A stretch of 64,000 nt of DNA. Source: Cokeromyces recurvatus (Eukaryota > Mucoromycota > Mucoromycetes > Mucorales > Mucoraceae). The notes beneath the pieces were generated by a model, which had not been told where the DNA came from, did no database searches, and was given only the letters and a program-made list of their open reading frames with translations. Each line of letters starts with the position of its first letter. Position 1 is the stretch's first letter. The DNA lies in contig NW_026251410.1 in the NCBI RefSeq assembly GCF_025118155.1, positions 248,001 to 312,000 of the forward strand, given 5' to 3'. Made by a program: the position numbers and the translations under genes. Shown piece after piece: positions 11,407-22,672 of the stretch.

Positions 11407-12517
11407 TTATTGTTCATATTGCAATGCGTTAATTTTATAACACCAGCTAGGAAGTGGTGTAAGCAAACTGATATCAACAGGGACATCGACGATTTCATCA
11501 ATTCTGGGTGTAATCTTTCCCTTCTTGGGTTGACACTGTCTATCGAGCTCATTATAAAATTGAGTCATCTAAAAAAAAGTATAAGTATATTATTTTTCAA
11601 ATTACATTTTTTTTATTAATATTATTGATTAGATTACCTTGTCTGTTCTCCAAGAAGGGATCTTTCTTCTTCTTGATACGACTACACTACCAATCGTCAA
11701 GCCATCTTCTTCATCAGACATGTACTCTTTACTTAAAAGAGTATCCCACTCCTTCTCTGACACCATATAGTGGCGTGCAATTCTTCTTTTTACTTCTCCT
11801 TGAACTTTTCGTCTACGTTCAAGCTTCTATTATTAATAACAAAAAAAAAGTATGTATGTAAGTTTTACTGGTATCAACTTATTAATTGATATTTACCAAA
11901 ATCTTTCTTTGTTCTAATTTTTTCTTATGCTTTTTTATAGTCATTTCATCTTCACTTAGAGTATTAGTTTCAATATATTTTCTTTTTAAATATTCAAAAT
12001 GTTTTCTAATATGGTGGGTAACCATTTGCTTGTCTACTTCCAAATTCTGATTACCCGTTATTTCTTTTTCCGAGTCAATTATCTCTTGTAAAATATCATT
12101 ATAAATGATATTATTAACTCCTTTCATCAAAGAAGTCTTAAAGTCCCAGCTAAAGCCTTTGGTAGCCACGTAATTTCCATAGTAACTACGAATTTTGCCC
12201 TAATTAAAGAGATAATAATTTATGTAAGTATATATTTTCGATCTTTGATATTTATACGTAGAATATTATTAATGTTTTTTTTAACTTACAGAAATACGAG
12301 CATTTCTTTCGAAATGTTTCTTGTAAGGAGAAGATGCCTCAGCTTGTGAAGCAGCCAAAGCAGTCTTCAACTCTTCAATTTGACGATTCATATCGTCCAT
12401 TCTAGCGACAATAGAAGCAATACTGGGATTGCTATTGCCTCTTCTGGTTAGATTAACTTGTGAAGAAGGCAACACTTCAGGAATCATTCTATTGTTGTTA
12501 TTAGTAGGTGCAGACAT
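11407..12517 (-). CDS. Unknown basic/coiled-coil protein, 293 aa, four exons
   Basis: Exons on the minus strand: 12517-12290, 12199-11897, 11826-11638, 11568-11407, with GT-AG introns and phase 0 throughout. The N-terminal 76 residues have a short coiled coil (MDDMNRQIEELKTALAASQAE, about residues 40-60). The middle (about 78-180) is compact and charged, starting GKIRSYYGNY and rich in Trp, Phe and His. It then becomes very basic (IKKHKKKLEQRK...KLERRRKVQGEVKRR). An acidic SDEEDG patch follows and the C-terminus (about 53 residues) is short with several Pro. I do not recognise the family. The basic region plus the coiled coil could suit a nuclear DNA-binding protein, but that is a guess. Intact frames across four exons argue for a functional gene. 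Confidence 0.78.
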
Positions 12518-13752
12518 TATTCAGATAAAGTAACGATATGATATAAATCGAAATACTGAGTCAGGAAGAGATCAAACATTCAGGCTTAAGTATAGTTTCG
12601 GTAAATCAATGTTGGTTTCTTTTTTTGTTTCAATATTCAATTTTTTTATTATGATTTTACTAGTAAAGTATTTAAATTTTTTTTTCACATTTTATTACGC
12701 GTTTTTCTTTTTTGTTTATTTATTTTTTATTTATTTTTTAAGGTAAGTACTATTATTATTAATATTCATCACTAATGTTTTTCTTGTAGTTTATAGATTA
12801 CTACTTTCTTTAAAAGGTAGCAATATTCAATGCTTTCCTTGGTGTTGTTATATCTTTGAATATGGTAAAGTTAAAGATGTTCTTTTATCTGGTAATCTTT
12901 TTATTTATTTACATACATATTTAGAAAACTCAAAGTAGAAGATGTATTCCTTTTTATTATTTCTTTCGTTGCTCTTGGATATTATTCAGCTAATATTTGC
13001 TTGTTAAGGTACTACTTTAATCTACTATAACTTTCGTTACAATATATTGTATTGATATCAACAAAATTTTTTTTTCTCAAGTAGAATCAAAGAGTTGACT
13101 AGCATCTATCACTAGTTCCTTTTTATATTTGAATGAAAAAGGTATAAACTTTCTTCCTTTACACTTTTTAACTCTTTTATTAATTATTTGTCTGTTATAT
13201 TCTATAGATTACTGTCTCTGTTCAAGTGCTATTCCTAATCAATTGCTTTGGGAACTATAAAATACTATGATGGCCCCCTGCAATATATCCTTGAAAAAGA
13301 ATTTTAAACTACAAGTAATCGAGCGTGTCTGAAAACTAAAGAAGAAGAATATCAAGGTAGGTTGTATATACTTATATATGATACTGAATGTATTGTATTC
13401 AATACGTATAGTGCATTCAGTATTGTATTCTATTATTTTCTTTTATTATATGTCATATTTTATTATACAATCCAAAATATATATAAATAAATAAAAGCCA
13501 CATTTTTTTTATAAACAATATTTTTATAATAATGTCCAATGTCCAATGAAAAAGGCAATATAAAGGCCTAGTAAATGTAAACAAATAAGGAAAAATGTAT
13601 AATTCAAAATGATAAATAAGTAAACGTATTAAACAATGGATTAAAAGGCAATAAAGCTCCTATAATTCTATTAATAAAGCCCAATGGAATGTATATCTGC
13701 TATAGAAATGCTTCATGTTTTTGAAAGAAAGCGTCAAATCATGTTGTCGTAT

Positions 13753-13928
13753 GAAATCCCTATTATATGCAAAATAGGTATCGGTTTTGTTCAAAATCTA
13801 TATTATAACCGAGATTTTGTTTTGCATATAACCGAGATTATAATCGGGATTTCCCGCTTTTGTTCATAAATGGAACTCCCGGTTATTATATAGATTTTGT
13901 TCAAAACCGATATAATATTAGGGATTTT
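13753..13928. mobile_element. Foldback/MITE-like palindromic element
   Basis: The two halves are imperfect inverted copies. The left arm runs from GAAATCCCTATTA through ATCGGTTTTGTTCAAAATC, then TATTATAACCGAGAT. The right arm, read in reverse complement, gives AAATCCCTAATATTAT, ATCGGTTTTGAACAAAATC and TATATAATAACCGGGAG. The outer ends are the inverted pair AAATCCCTA/TAGGGATTT. The loop carries another TATAACCGAGAT copy. At ~176 bp with no coding capacity, this fits a miniature inverted-repeat or foldback element; target-site duplication was not established. Confidence 0.65.
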
Positions 13929-14234
13929 CCACGAGCAACTTTTTGCAGTGAGAGGTACGCCTAAGGAAAGAAGCTAAGCGGAAGATGAAATTCAAGCCCA
14001 TTACCAATAACAAAAGGTTACGTAAAAACAGGGTCCAAAGTGAAACATGTTAACACGTAAAGACTTCTTTAAGGCTTTTAATATTTGTTCAAATCTTATT
14101 GGAACACGTTCATACTTAGATAATATTTTACAATATTTTATTTAGTATAAATACGATTTTGATTTGAATGAAATAAACATTATCTTTGATCTTGTCTTTT
14201 AAATTAACGTCTTCTTTAAATTTTATTTTATTTT

Positions 14235-14344
14235 GACTTACCGGTTAACCACAGAGAGTTGAATCGGGTTTATACTTACTATTTAAATTGACACTTTCGA
14301 AGAACTATCAGTGATATTTGAAAATCAATTATTTTCGGTAAGTC
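14235..14344. repeat. 110-bp segment with perfect 9-bp terminal inverted repeats (GACTTACCG)
   Basis: It starts GACTTACCGGTTAACCA and ends CGGTAAGTC, an exact 9-bp inverted pair. Its first ~23 bp recur with one difference at 59875-59900 (CTTACCGGTTAACCAAAGAGAG), where a looser CGGTAAAG lies about 120 bp further on. Shared ends at two distant sites suggest a small transposable-element family, but no target duplication is clear. Confidence 0.45.
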
Positions 14345-14854
14345 ACGTGACGAAGCCAATAGAAACTGTCTGTTTTTCGGGTTTTTATTTTTCCTGAAAA
14401 CAAATTAAAAGTCTTTATCAAGAATTTTAATTTTGACGTGAAGTTAGCTCTTGTAAATTATTGCATAGAATATTGTTGACTGAGGTTGTCAAATGGTTCC
14501 AGAAAGTAAAAGAAGAGAAAATAAAGTGTGGTATTTCTTTTAAAATATCAAATAAAAAAAAAATTAGAAAATAAAAAAATAGTATTAAGACAAAAAAGTC
14601 AACGAGACTGAACAATAGTTCTAAAGTCAATTATTTTATTTATGAATTTAAATTGATGGGGGTATTTATAAAAATTATTAAAGAAGTTTGAGATAAGGTG
14701 TGAATCAGAAAAGTGTTAGTTACGACCGAGTAAGGTATGTTGTTGATAATGAAGTGTTAGTGATTTTAATATTACTTGATGAAGTAGATTAAGAGAGTTG
14801 CAAGAGAATTTAGATAGAGTTCCTTGAATAAATTTATGATTCACATATTTAACC

Positions 14855-15335
14855 AAGAAACATGACATTACAAATCAGCTTATGACAGCCTCTGATACTC
14901 ATTTGATACAACAATATCTAAAAGAAGTTCTACGTAATCATGGCATTTCATCTCTCCCTTTTGTTCATCTTCAAATTTAGTTATTACTAATATCTCACTC
15001 AGCTAAAGCAAACACCCCATCAGCACAAAACAAAACGTTATAAAATTAGAAAATCCAAAAACTATAACCTATGACTTGATAGTATCGTCATATAATAAAC
15101 AAAAAAATGTATCACTTCTTCTAAAGCAACTTTTTTTCACTTTAATAAAACGCTCGACCTGAATAATAAAGTTGTTTTATCAAACAAAAAAGAGCTCGAA
15201 TCCTTTAAACAAAGCATCTTGTCTAACTGGAATTCTAAAGATTTTAAGCAACATTGCCAACTTAAAAATCGCATGTCTTTAAAAATTGATAAAGTATTTA
15301 GTCAGTGTTATGATTGTAGTCGTCTTTACAACTAA
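14855..15335 (+). pseudogene. Decayed coding island of unknown family
   Basis: Two stretches read like protein but lack a start and are broken by stops and a frame change. At 14855-14980, 41 codons (KKHDITNQLMTASDTHLIQQ...) end at TAG. At 15075-15335, 86 sense codons contain KKELESFKQSILSNW, DFKQHCQLKNRMSLK and a C-x2-C (SQCYDCSRLYN) before TAA. Between them, fragments such as SHSAKANTPSAQNKTL appear in a shifted frame. The composition is much less biased than the flanks. It is probably a relic of a gene or transposable element; no family was recognised. Confidence 0.45.
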
Positions 15336-16699
15336 GTCAATAGAAATAAACCATCATTTATTTAAATAATAAAGAGGTTACTCAAATAAAACTAGTGTAT
15401 TGTACGTCACAGCATAATATTCATTCTACATTCAGTTTTAATAATAGTCATTATTAGAGTATTCGAGCGCTAAAAAATAATTATATACATTGTATTATTT
15501 AACAATAAGAATTCAATAGGATTATCATATTATACATATTATATTTACATCTATAATAATGAATATTGTTATGTAATAATAACATCTTAGGAGATGATAA
15601 TAATAATAGCTTATAAATAATTGGTATTGCTATGACTGGAATATTCACTGTAAATTAATATAAACGCGTTGTTTACCCCAGAAATAATAATTAGTAACAA
15701 TGCCAGATCATGGAGAATAAAGATAGAAATAGATCTTATTGCAAGCAGAATTATTCGGAGACAACAATTACACATAGTGCTTTATTATAGCAGTATTCAA
15801 ATCATACTTCTATTAATATAACTTACCTTTCAAGAAATATATAAATAGCCTTTGTCTTTTTTTTTTATATCATTTTTTCTTTGTAGGGTTTTTTGTATTA
15901 TTCCACTTAATAAAACTATACAAAATTTTCACAGACTTATCTTTTCTATTTTCTCTTTCCTTATCTTTTGCACTCAAAACATCGCCATTTATTTTTTCAA
16001 AACGGGCAAGATTTACCAGCCGTACTGTAATACTTAAATGAAAGTTGAGCTTATATAAAGTGATTGTATACCATCTATTTATAGGTTATGTACCATAACA
16101 TACAAATACAAACAGAATTTCATTGAAAATCTGTGCGGCAATCAAATATGTTTATTGAGATTGCTCTAACCAGAAAGGGCATATTATATTATTCAATATA
16201 ATTTATTCTTTTTCTTTATTATACTAATACTCTACACTGTTTATGAAATCAGATATTAATATATCCAAACATTAGATTCGATTTTCTTAAGAGAAAGTTG
16301 TAACAGCAATTGGTTATGTCATGATTCTATATGATTGTTTGTAGTGAATCTTTAATAACTTTCTTCAGCATATCGTTCTTCCTTTGTTTTTTTTAAACTG
16401 TTATTCGATTTCCGTTCACATTTTATAAAATGATAAAAAAAAAAATCTGGTCCTTCATCATATCTTAAAAACCTTCAATTCCTTTTAAAAAGGTTCCTTA
16501 TCTAAATCTTTCAGTATATATTTTAACATATATATATACAAATCGTCGAGATATTATTTGTAAAAACTTATTTGTGTCCTTGTTCACAGCAATATTCATG
16601 ATATTAGCTTGAAATTTTTACATAAAACCACTCGTTTTCAATCGGATTAAGGGCAAGGGAATGCGTAAAGGTCAATCTATACTATTTGTCTTCCTCCCT

Positions 16700-16702
<3 letters not shown>

Positions 16703-16736
<34 letters not shown>
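16703..16736 (+). repeat. 34-nt poly(T) tract
   Basis: An uninterrupted T run follows a TCTTCCTCCCTCTC pyrimidine stretch in the gene-poor interval. No gene is adjacent. Confidence 0.97.
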
Positions 16737-16737
<1 letters not shown>

Positions 16738-17972
16738 TGAAAATGCTGACATTATTAAATGTGTACTTAGGGCTCTTATATTGATATAATATCATATTTC
16801 TCAATTATAATCCGTTATTTTTTAAAATATCTATGATGTTGTGCCTTATGATCTTTAATTATAACCTAGAATTCTTTCCATCTTCTTTCTTAATTAAAGT
16901 GCTTACCATCTATCGGATGAAGTAACCCTATAAACATCAAGTCTCCAACATTATATTTATATTTGAAGTTGATCATATAACTCTTTCCATTTCTCTTTTC
17001 TTAATCTATGTTTACCATTAGACTCAGAGTAATTGATTTGAGCCTCACTATCAACAATTGTTATCCTCTTTTAACTCTTTAATTCTCTAATGAGTATAAA
17101 GTTTTAATTAGGTTAACCTATCCTTTCTTCTTGTTGAGATCAATGGAAGCACTAATTTTTTTTAACCCTATAATTAATATCAGAATAGATCAAGTATTTA
17201 TGATTGGAGATATTATACTATTTATTACAATAAGCCTCGCTTTTTTCAGTTGCAATCTACTAACATAAAGTAGCCCCAACTGAATATCGATTATTTTTAA
17301 CACTAAATTTAGCTAAAGTGTCTATGTTCATATCATAAAAAACTTATGTGTGCGTATTAATGATTGTAAATTAGTCAAGCTATTTACAGAAAGTCTTCAG
17401 TGAAGTTTATGTTTGAAGCTGATATTTATAAAATTATATATTCATATATATTTGTATATATCTGTTTAGAAATCAGTAGTAATGCTTTTATTGAATTTAA
17501 TAATAAGCTGCAAGATATATTGCAAATGTATATGCTGCTAAAACTTTCGATAAGATCTATTCGAAGGTTTTCTATCTTTATGATGATAATAACAAGTTTA
17601 TAGTATCTAGAATTATAAGAAGGATAAAATTACATCTGCTCAAGTGTGGCGAATTACTCCACATTCTAAGTTAATTCGGAGTTAGCAAGAACACTTTTAA
17701 GTGAGCAGTTTGTAAAACTTTAAATTAAATATCCGTAGGCTGCCACTCTGTTGTTAAGCACATTAGCAAAATATAAAAAAAAAAAGTTCCTTTTAAAGTA
17801 CATCTTCTTTATTTCACCGAGCCAACTTGTATGACCTATAAGAAGATATATTTTTTATTTTTTTTAGAAAAAAAATATAGATGTTGTTTTGATCAAAATG
17901 CACTATTTTTAAGATTTTTTCTTTTTTCTTTTTTTTTTTCTTTTCTTCTACATTTTTTTTTGTTAAAAAATT

Positions 17973-18897
17973 ATGATCATCACTAAGGTTTCTCGCTCAT
18001 CTTTTGGATCTATTCTTGCTAGTCGATCTTTAAGCAAACGGGTTTATAGTAGTTCTATTAATCATACTGAAGTATGTATATAATTCTATAAAACAAAACA
18101 ATTTTCTTTTCTTTTTTTTATTAACGTTTTTTTTTCCATATTATAAGTCTCTTAAAAAGACTGCCCTATATGATTTTCATATTCAGTATGGAGGAAAGAT
18201 GGTGCCATTTGCAGGTTATGCTATGCCTGTTCAATATGCTAGTATGGGTGTATTAGCTTCTCATCTTCATACACGACAAAAAGCCTCCATATTTGATGTA
18301 TCGCATATGCTTCAATCTCGGTATGAAGAAGTATACAATATACAATATACAATACACAATATATATACAATATATATGTACAATATATATATATATATAT
18401 TTGTATATTTATATAATATCATGACTGGGGAAATTCATATCAAAATACAATATAATATTATTATAGTGTTATTGGTAAAGATCGTAAAAAATTCTTTGAA
18501 ACATTAGTGGTTGCCGATTTACATCAATTACCTGTTGGACAAGGTACTCTATCTGTTTTCACAAATGAACAAGGAGGAATTATCGATGATACTATCGTGA
18601 TGCAACACGATGATAGTCTTTATGTGGTATCTAATGCGGCTTGTGCTGATAAAGATTTAGCTCATATTCGAAGGTATCTAACTGAGTTTCAAAATAAAGG
18701 ATATGATGTGGACTTTCAAGTCATTACAGATCATTCCTTAATTGCTATTCAAGGTCCTAAAGCAGCGATTGCACTTGAATCATTAGTAGGTAAAAGTCTG
18801 AATGATTTTAGCTTTATGCATGGTAAATATATGGATATAGCGGGTGTACCTTGTCATGTTGCTCGTTCTGGTTATACAGGGGAAGATGGATTTGAAG

Positions 18898-18935
<38 letters not shown>

Positions 18936-19608
18936 GTATATACATATTATCTTCTTCTTTAACTAACTTGACTTATTTATTTACTGTTTCATGTTTAGCT
19001 TTCTATCCCTACTGAAGAAATTGTTCATATTACAGAGAAATTAGTGTCTCATCCTGATGTTGAATTAGCAGGATTAGGTGCTCGAGATTCACTTCGTCTT
19101 GAAGCAGGTCTTTGTCTATATGGTAATGATTTAGATGAAACTACAACACCTATAGAAGCTGGTTTAACATGGACTATTCGTAAGTTCCTATTATTCTAAA
19201 TATTTATTATCATTATCATTTTCACTCACTCTCTCTCTCTCTCTCATAAATTTATTAAACTTTTATAATTATATAATAGCCAAATCACGTCGTGAGACAG
19301 GTGGATTCTTGGGTGCAGAGCATATATTACCTCAGATTAAAGGAGGTGTGACACGTCGTCGAGTAGGTCTCTTTATTGAAGGTGCTCCTGCTCGTCAAGG
19401 TGCTGAAATCTTGAATGAGGAAGGAGAGATGGTTGGTACTATCACATCAGGCTGCCCTTCCCCTGTTCTAAAGAAGAACATTGCTATGGGTTATGTTAAA
19501 AATGGACTTCATAAGAAGGGCACTGAATTAAACGTCAAAGTTAGAAATAAGCTTCAAAAAGCAGTGATTACCAAGATGCCTTTTGTTGAAGCAAAGTATC
19601 ATAAATAG
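17973..19608 (+). CDS. AMT: Mitochondrial aminomethyltransferase, glycine cleavage system T protein
   Basis: Five exons, 17973-18071, 18148-18320, 18467-18896, 18999-19179, 19280-19608, give 403 aa. The enzyme transfers the aminomethyl carbon from lipoyl-H protein to tetrahydrofolate, releasing ammonia, in the mitochondrial matrix. The first ~33 residues are basic and Ser-rich ([19 protein letters not shown]), a good presequence. Family blocks follow in order: TALYDFH...[41 protein letters not shown]-type [38 protein letters not shown], and the C-terminal [18 protein letters not shown]. Length matches the family (~400). Introns carry (TA)n runs at 18340-18410 and 18897-18950, so length polymorphism is likely. 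It converges on the hexokinase-like gene 185 bp downstream. Confidence 0.95.
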
Positions 19609-19793
19609 GGATGTAGATAATCATTCTTTGAAACATTATATTATTTATAAATGCCTTTTTCTTCTTTCTTTTTTCTTTTGTAAAATTCGGTATTATTGTT
19701 AAAAAAAATAATCTTAATTAAATATATTACATTTATTGATTGTTGAATAAAAATCATGTTTAGAAATAAAAAGATGAAGAAATGAAGTGATGT

Positions 19794-21418
19794 TTATGCA
19801 GTTTGTTTTTGAGAAATAGCAAGCATAGCAGCTAATGCAGCGCCAATACCATTACCATCCCGAGTAATCTATAGAATACAGTGATAAATATCAATCATTT
19901 TTTCGTGTTGTTTTTTTTAAATACTTACTCCAACATTTATATGATCAACTTTATCGCCATAGAAGCTTCTCAAAGCATCATTAACCCGTCTAGGGAAGTT
20001 GGGGAAATGTTCATAAACTGTACCTTCCATACCTAAAAGAGAGGAGAAGGAGATTTAGAAAAAAAAAGATAACTTAAAGGAATGTTAACTTACTGATAGT
20101 TAAACCATGTTCAAGTGCATTTCTTTTATCAATGATAGCACTTATAGCAGCAGCAACAAGACGTGCAGCACGTTGAGAGACAAGTTCACAAATAGTTCTA
20201 ACAATTTGACGATCAGCAAGAGTAGTGGAAGGCAAATTCATAATAGACTCTAAAATATGCTTTGTTTCTTCCATATCAGGTGAATCATCAGAACCAATAG
20301 CACTCATATAAGAAGCTTCAAAAAAGTAAGGTGTATTCAACTCAGTTGTATATTGGCCATCAAAGAGTAAACGACGGTCAAGGAAATCAACCATGATAAT
20401 ACGAGTAATTTCACCCAAGTAAAGACCAGAAACCATCTTTTCGAAAAGGTGAACACCAGGATTAACAGATTGACGATTAACACGGTTATCATAAAAGGTA
20501 CGAGGTAAAACACTTGCATTTTGATCACCAAAGGATCCCCATTCTGTGTTAATAATCATTTCACCAGCCTCTTTTTCAGAAGGTAGTTGATTCTTATCAA
20601 TCTTTTCAATAGCCTCCAGCTTCTCCCAATAAGCTGCATTTGTACCTGTACTGATTGTACAAGCAATAAGGGTATCTAAACTACGATAACTATGAGCCAA
20701 AAGACATCCAACCGCACCATTAATCACAGCTTCAACCTGAATATTAAGATGACAACGTTTTAAACCAATTTGCAAAAGTTCAGCAATATTTTTATTATCG
20801 GCACCTGTAATTTCAAAATCTTTTGTCCATTGAATTACACTTGCTTTATTCAAAGCAGGTTGTTCAAGTGGGAAAGACAAGACAAATCCAAGAGCTAAGG
20901 GCTCCTTAAGATCATATTTACCAACAAATGTCAAAAAGTTATCAACACTTTTAACTAAAAATCAATCACGGAGTTGATGGATCCCTTCTTAAGGGTTTCA
21001 CTAATAGGATACTTTTGTTGTCTTGTACTAATACGTCCCTGACCATGCAAATTTACGAGATAGATACGAATGTTGGAGCCTAAACGAAATTACACAAATT
21101 ACGTCAACATATATAACTCACTTTAACAATAATGATAATAATAATAAAAAGGCGAAATACATTACCATTTAATTCTAAACCAAGATATTCACCTGTTTCT
21201 TGACCTGTAGGATGCTTATATACCCAAGAAGGTAACATATCCATATGCGAATCATTTGATTTTAAGCCAGTTTCAACTTCTTGACGTAAAGCATCACGGA
21301 ATTGCATTAATTCTTCAGTAGTTAATTTAAAGCGGTTTCTTAACTCTTCGACAGCTTCAATTTGAGCCATAGTTCCAATTACAGGACCAGACGAAAATGA
21401 TCTACGAGTGTTAGACAT
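19794..21418 (-). pseudogene. Hexokinase-family gene with lost catalytic Asp and a frameshift; pseudoenzyme or decaying pseudogene
   Basis: Exons on the minus strand: 21418-21166, 21079-20094, 20032-19929, 19868-19794. With one missing base restored, this would give ~472 aa, normal for fungal hexokinases. Retained landmarks are SFPLEQ, a WTK glucose-binding motif, STGTNAAY, NTEWGSFGD and FEKMVSGLYLGE. Two features are abnormal. First, the catalytic block normally reads IND-T-x-G-T-L but here reads INGAVGCL; the Asp codon is GGT at 20718-20716 on the minus strand. The first phosphate loop (DLGGTNFR in active enzymes) is ELNGSNIR. Second, exon 2 shifts frame at an A5 run on the plus strand (20957-20961): the frame stops at TAG after ...NSVIDF, while the rest of the domain continues one base over. 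Either the gene is dead or the run lost a base in sequencing. Even when frame-restored it should not phosphorylate hexoses. Non-catalytic hexokinase-like regulators are known in filamentous fungi (Aspergillus HxkC/HxkD). Confidence 0.85.
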
Positions 21419-22672
21419 GATGAGTTGTAAGAATTATTTTTTCTTCTTTTTTGCTACTATTGTATAGAAAGTAAAAGAAAGAAACAGGAAAAAAATAGAG
21501 CTTCGTTCTTTTTTTTTTTTTTAAAAAAAAGGTTCTTCTTTATATTAATGACATCCGAAATTCTGCTTTATATCTCAGCGCATTAACCAATAAGAGCAAT
21601 GCTTGATAAAACCAAAAATTTACCGCAAAAAGCCGCCAGAAGGAAAATAAATGAAAAATTAAAGATAAGTGTTAAAAAAAGGTAATAAGCTTGATATGGA
21701 ATGATTAATAAAAAATCTTAATCATGTATCTTAGATATCAACTGCAGCCAAAAAAAAAAAAGCCTAACTGTAATAATATGATAAACTCTAAATATGGTAC
21801 ATCTTCAAAATAATAGCCTAGAAAAAAAAATATGGGGGAAATATATAAAATGCGGTAAAGCTGAAAAGAAGAGAGGCATTTTTTATTTTATGTCTTAAAA
21901 AAATGTTTCACGCACAAAAAAAGGAAATGATAGAATATTTTCATTCTTTTGTTTTACCGCATTTTAATTCATTATATATTAAATTTTTAAAGAATATAAA
22001 TAACATGGCGAATATTTGTTCCTCAGCAAACTCGTTATATAAAAAAAATCCATTATTCATATCAAGATTTTTCTGAGATAACTGTCAATTATATCTTATT
22101 ATAATTACAACAGTACAGGCACAAGGGTCCAAAAAAAAAAAAAAAAACTTTATTAAATTTATTATTGTTTTTCCAAATTATTTGAAATATGAATAAGATT
22201 TTTTTTGAAATACAAATTCAAGTTATTTGAAATAGAAATTCCATTTATTTGCAAAGATAAACGTAATTAATCAAAAAAAATAAAATAAAGTCAAGTTAAA
22301 CAACTAGATATTCGTTTGCTTTCTAAAGATACTATAACCATATATTTTCTTCACTCAAAGAATAAAACCGACTGCCTAATAATACAGTTGAAACTGTTTT
22401 ATGCGTTCCGTATGTAATTATTCAGTATCAAAAGGGTTTGTTTTGACCTTCTATTTTATAATAATTACAACAGATAACATTTAATATATCAAAAGCCTAC
22501 TTATAAAAAATGCAAAATTTTTATTTTTGTCACCTTTTCTTTCTTTTTCTCTACTTATTATTGCTATCATAGTATAAAACGTAAAAGGAAATTCCCCCTG
22601 ACCCTAAGGAAGAGGGGGTCACTCTTAAAAAAAGAGGTATGTAACAGAATAGGGAAAGCATTACTTAATAGT
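21419..22672. other. Intergenic interval with a TIR-bearing segment
   Basis: The hexokinase-like promoter region lies at the left end. The segment 21847-21965 with 13-bp inverted ends is listed separately. A further TTTACCGCA copy lies near 21621. Otherwise A- and T-runs and no coding signal. Confidence 0.5.
21847..21965. mobile_element. 119-bp MITE-like segment with perfect 13-bp terminal inverted repeats
   Basis: The left end AAAATGCGGTAAA and right end TTTACCGCATTTT are exact reverse complements. The interior is AT-rich without a reading frame. Size, ends and intergenic location fit a small non-autonomous DNA transposon. The flanking bases do not show a clear target duplication. Confidence 0.5.

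Larger units (their letters stand above)
12518..17972. other. Long gene-poor interval with repeats and decayed coding fragments
   Basis: No intact gene was recognised. Separately listed inside it are a foldback element (13753-13928), a 110-bp segment with 9-bp terminal inverted repeats (14235-14344), a decayed coding island (14855-15335) and a 34-nt T run (16703-16736). Splice-like signals between about 12740 and 13370 (GTAAGT, then TTGTAG and CTATAG) could mark a spliced noncoding transcript, but no frame is maintained. The last ~150 bp before 17973 is pyrimidine-rich and probably includes the AMT promoter. Confidence 0.5.

Noticed and set aside
12740..13370. Possible spliced gene on plus (several GTAAGT/TAG-like signals)
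   Set aside because: No reading frame holds across any chosen exon set; could be noncoding RNA, but nothing in the sequence proves it.
17400..17603. 67-codon plus-strand frame
   Set aside because: Composition follows AT-rich background; no motif, no splice partner.
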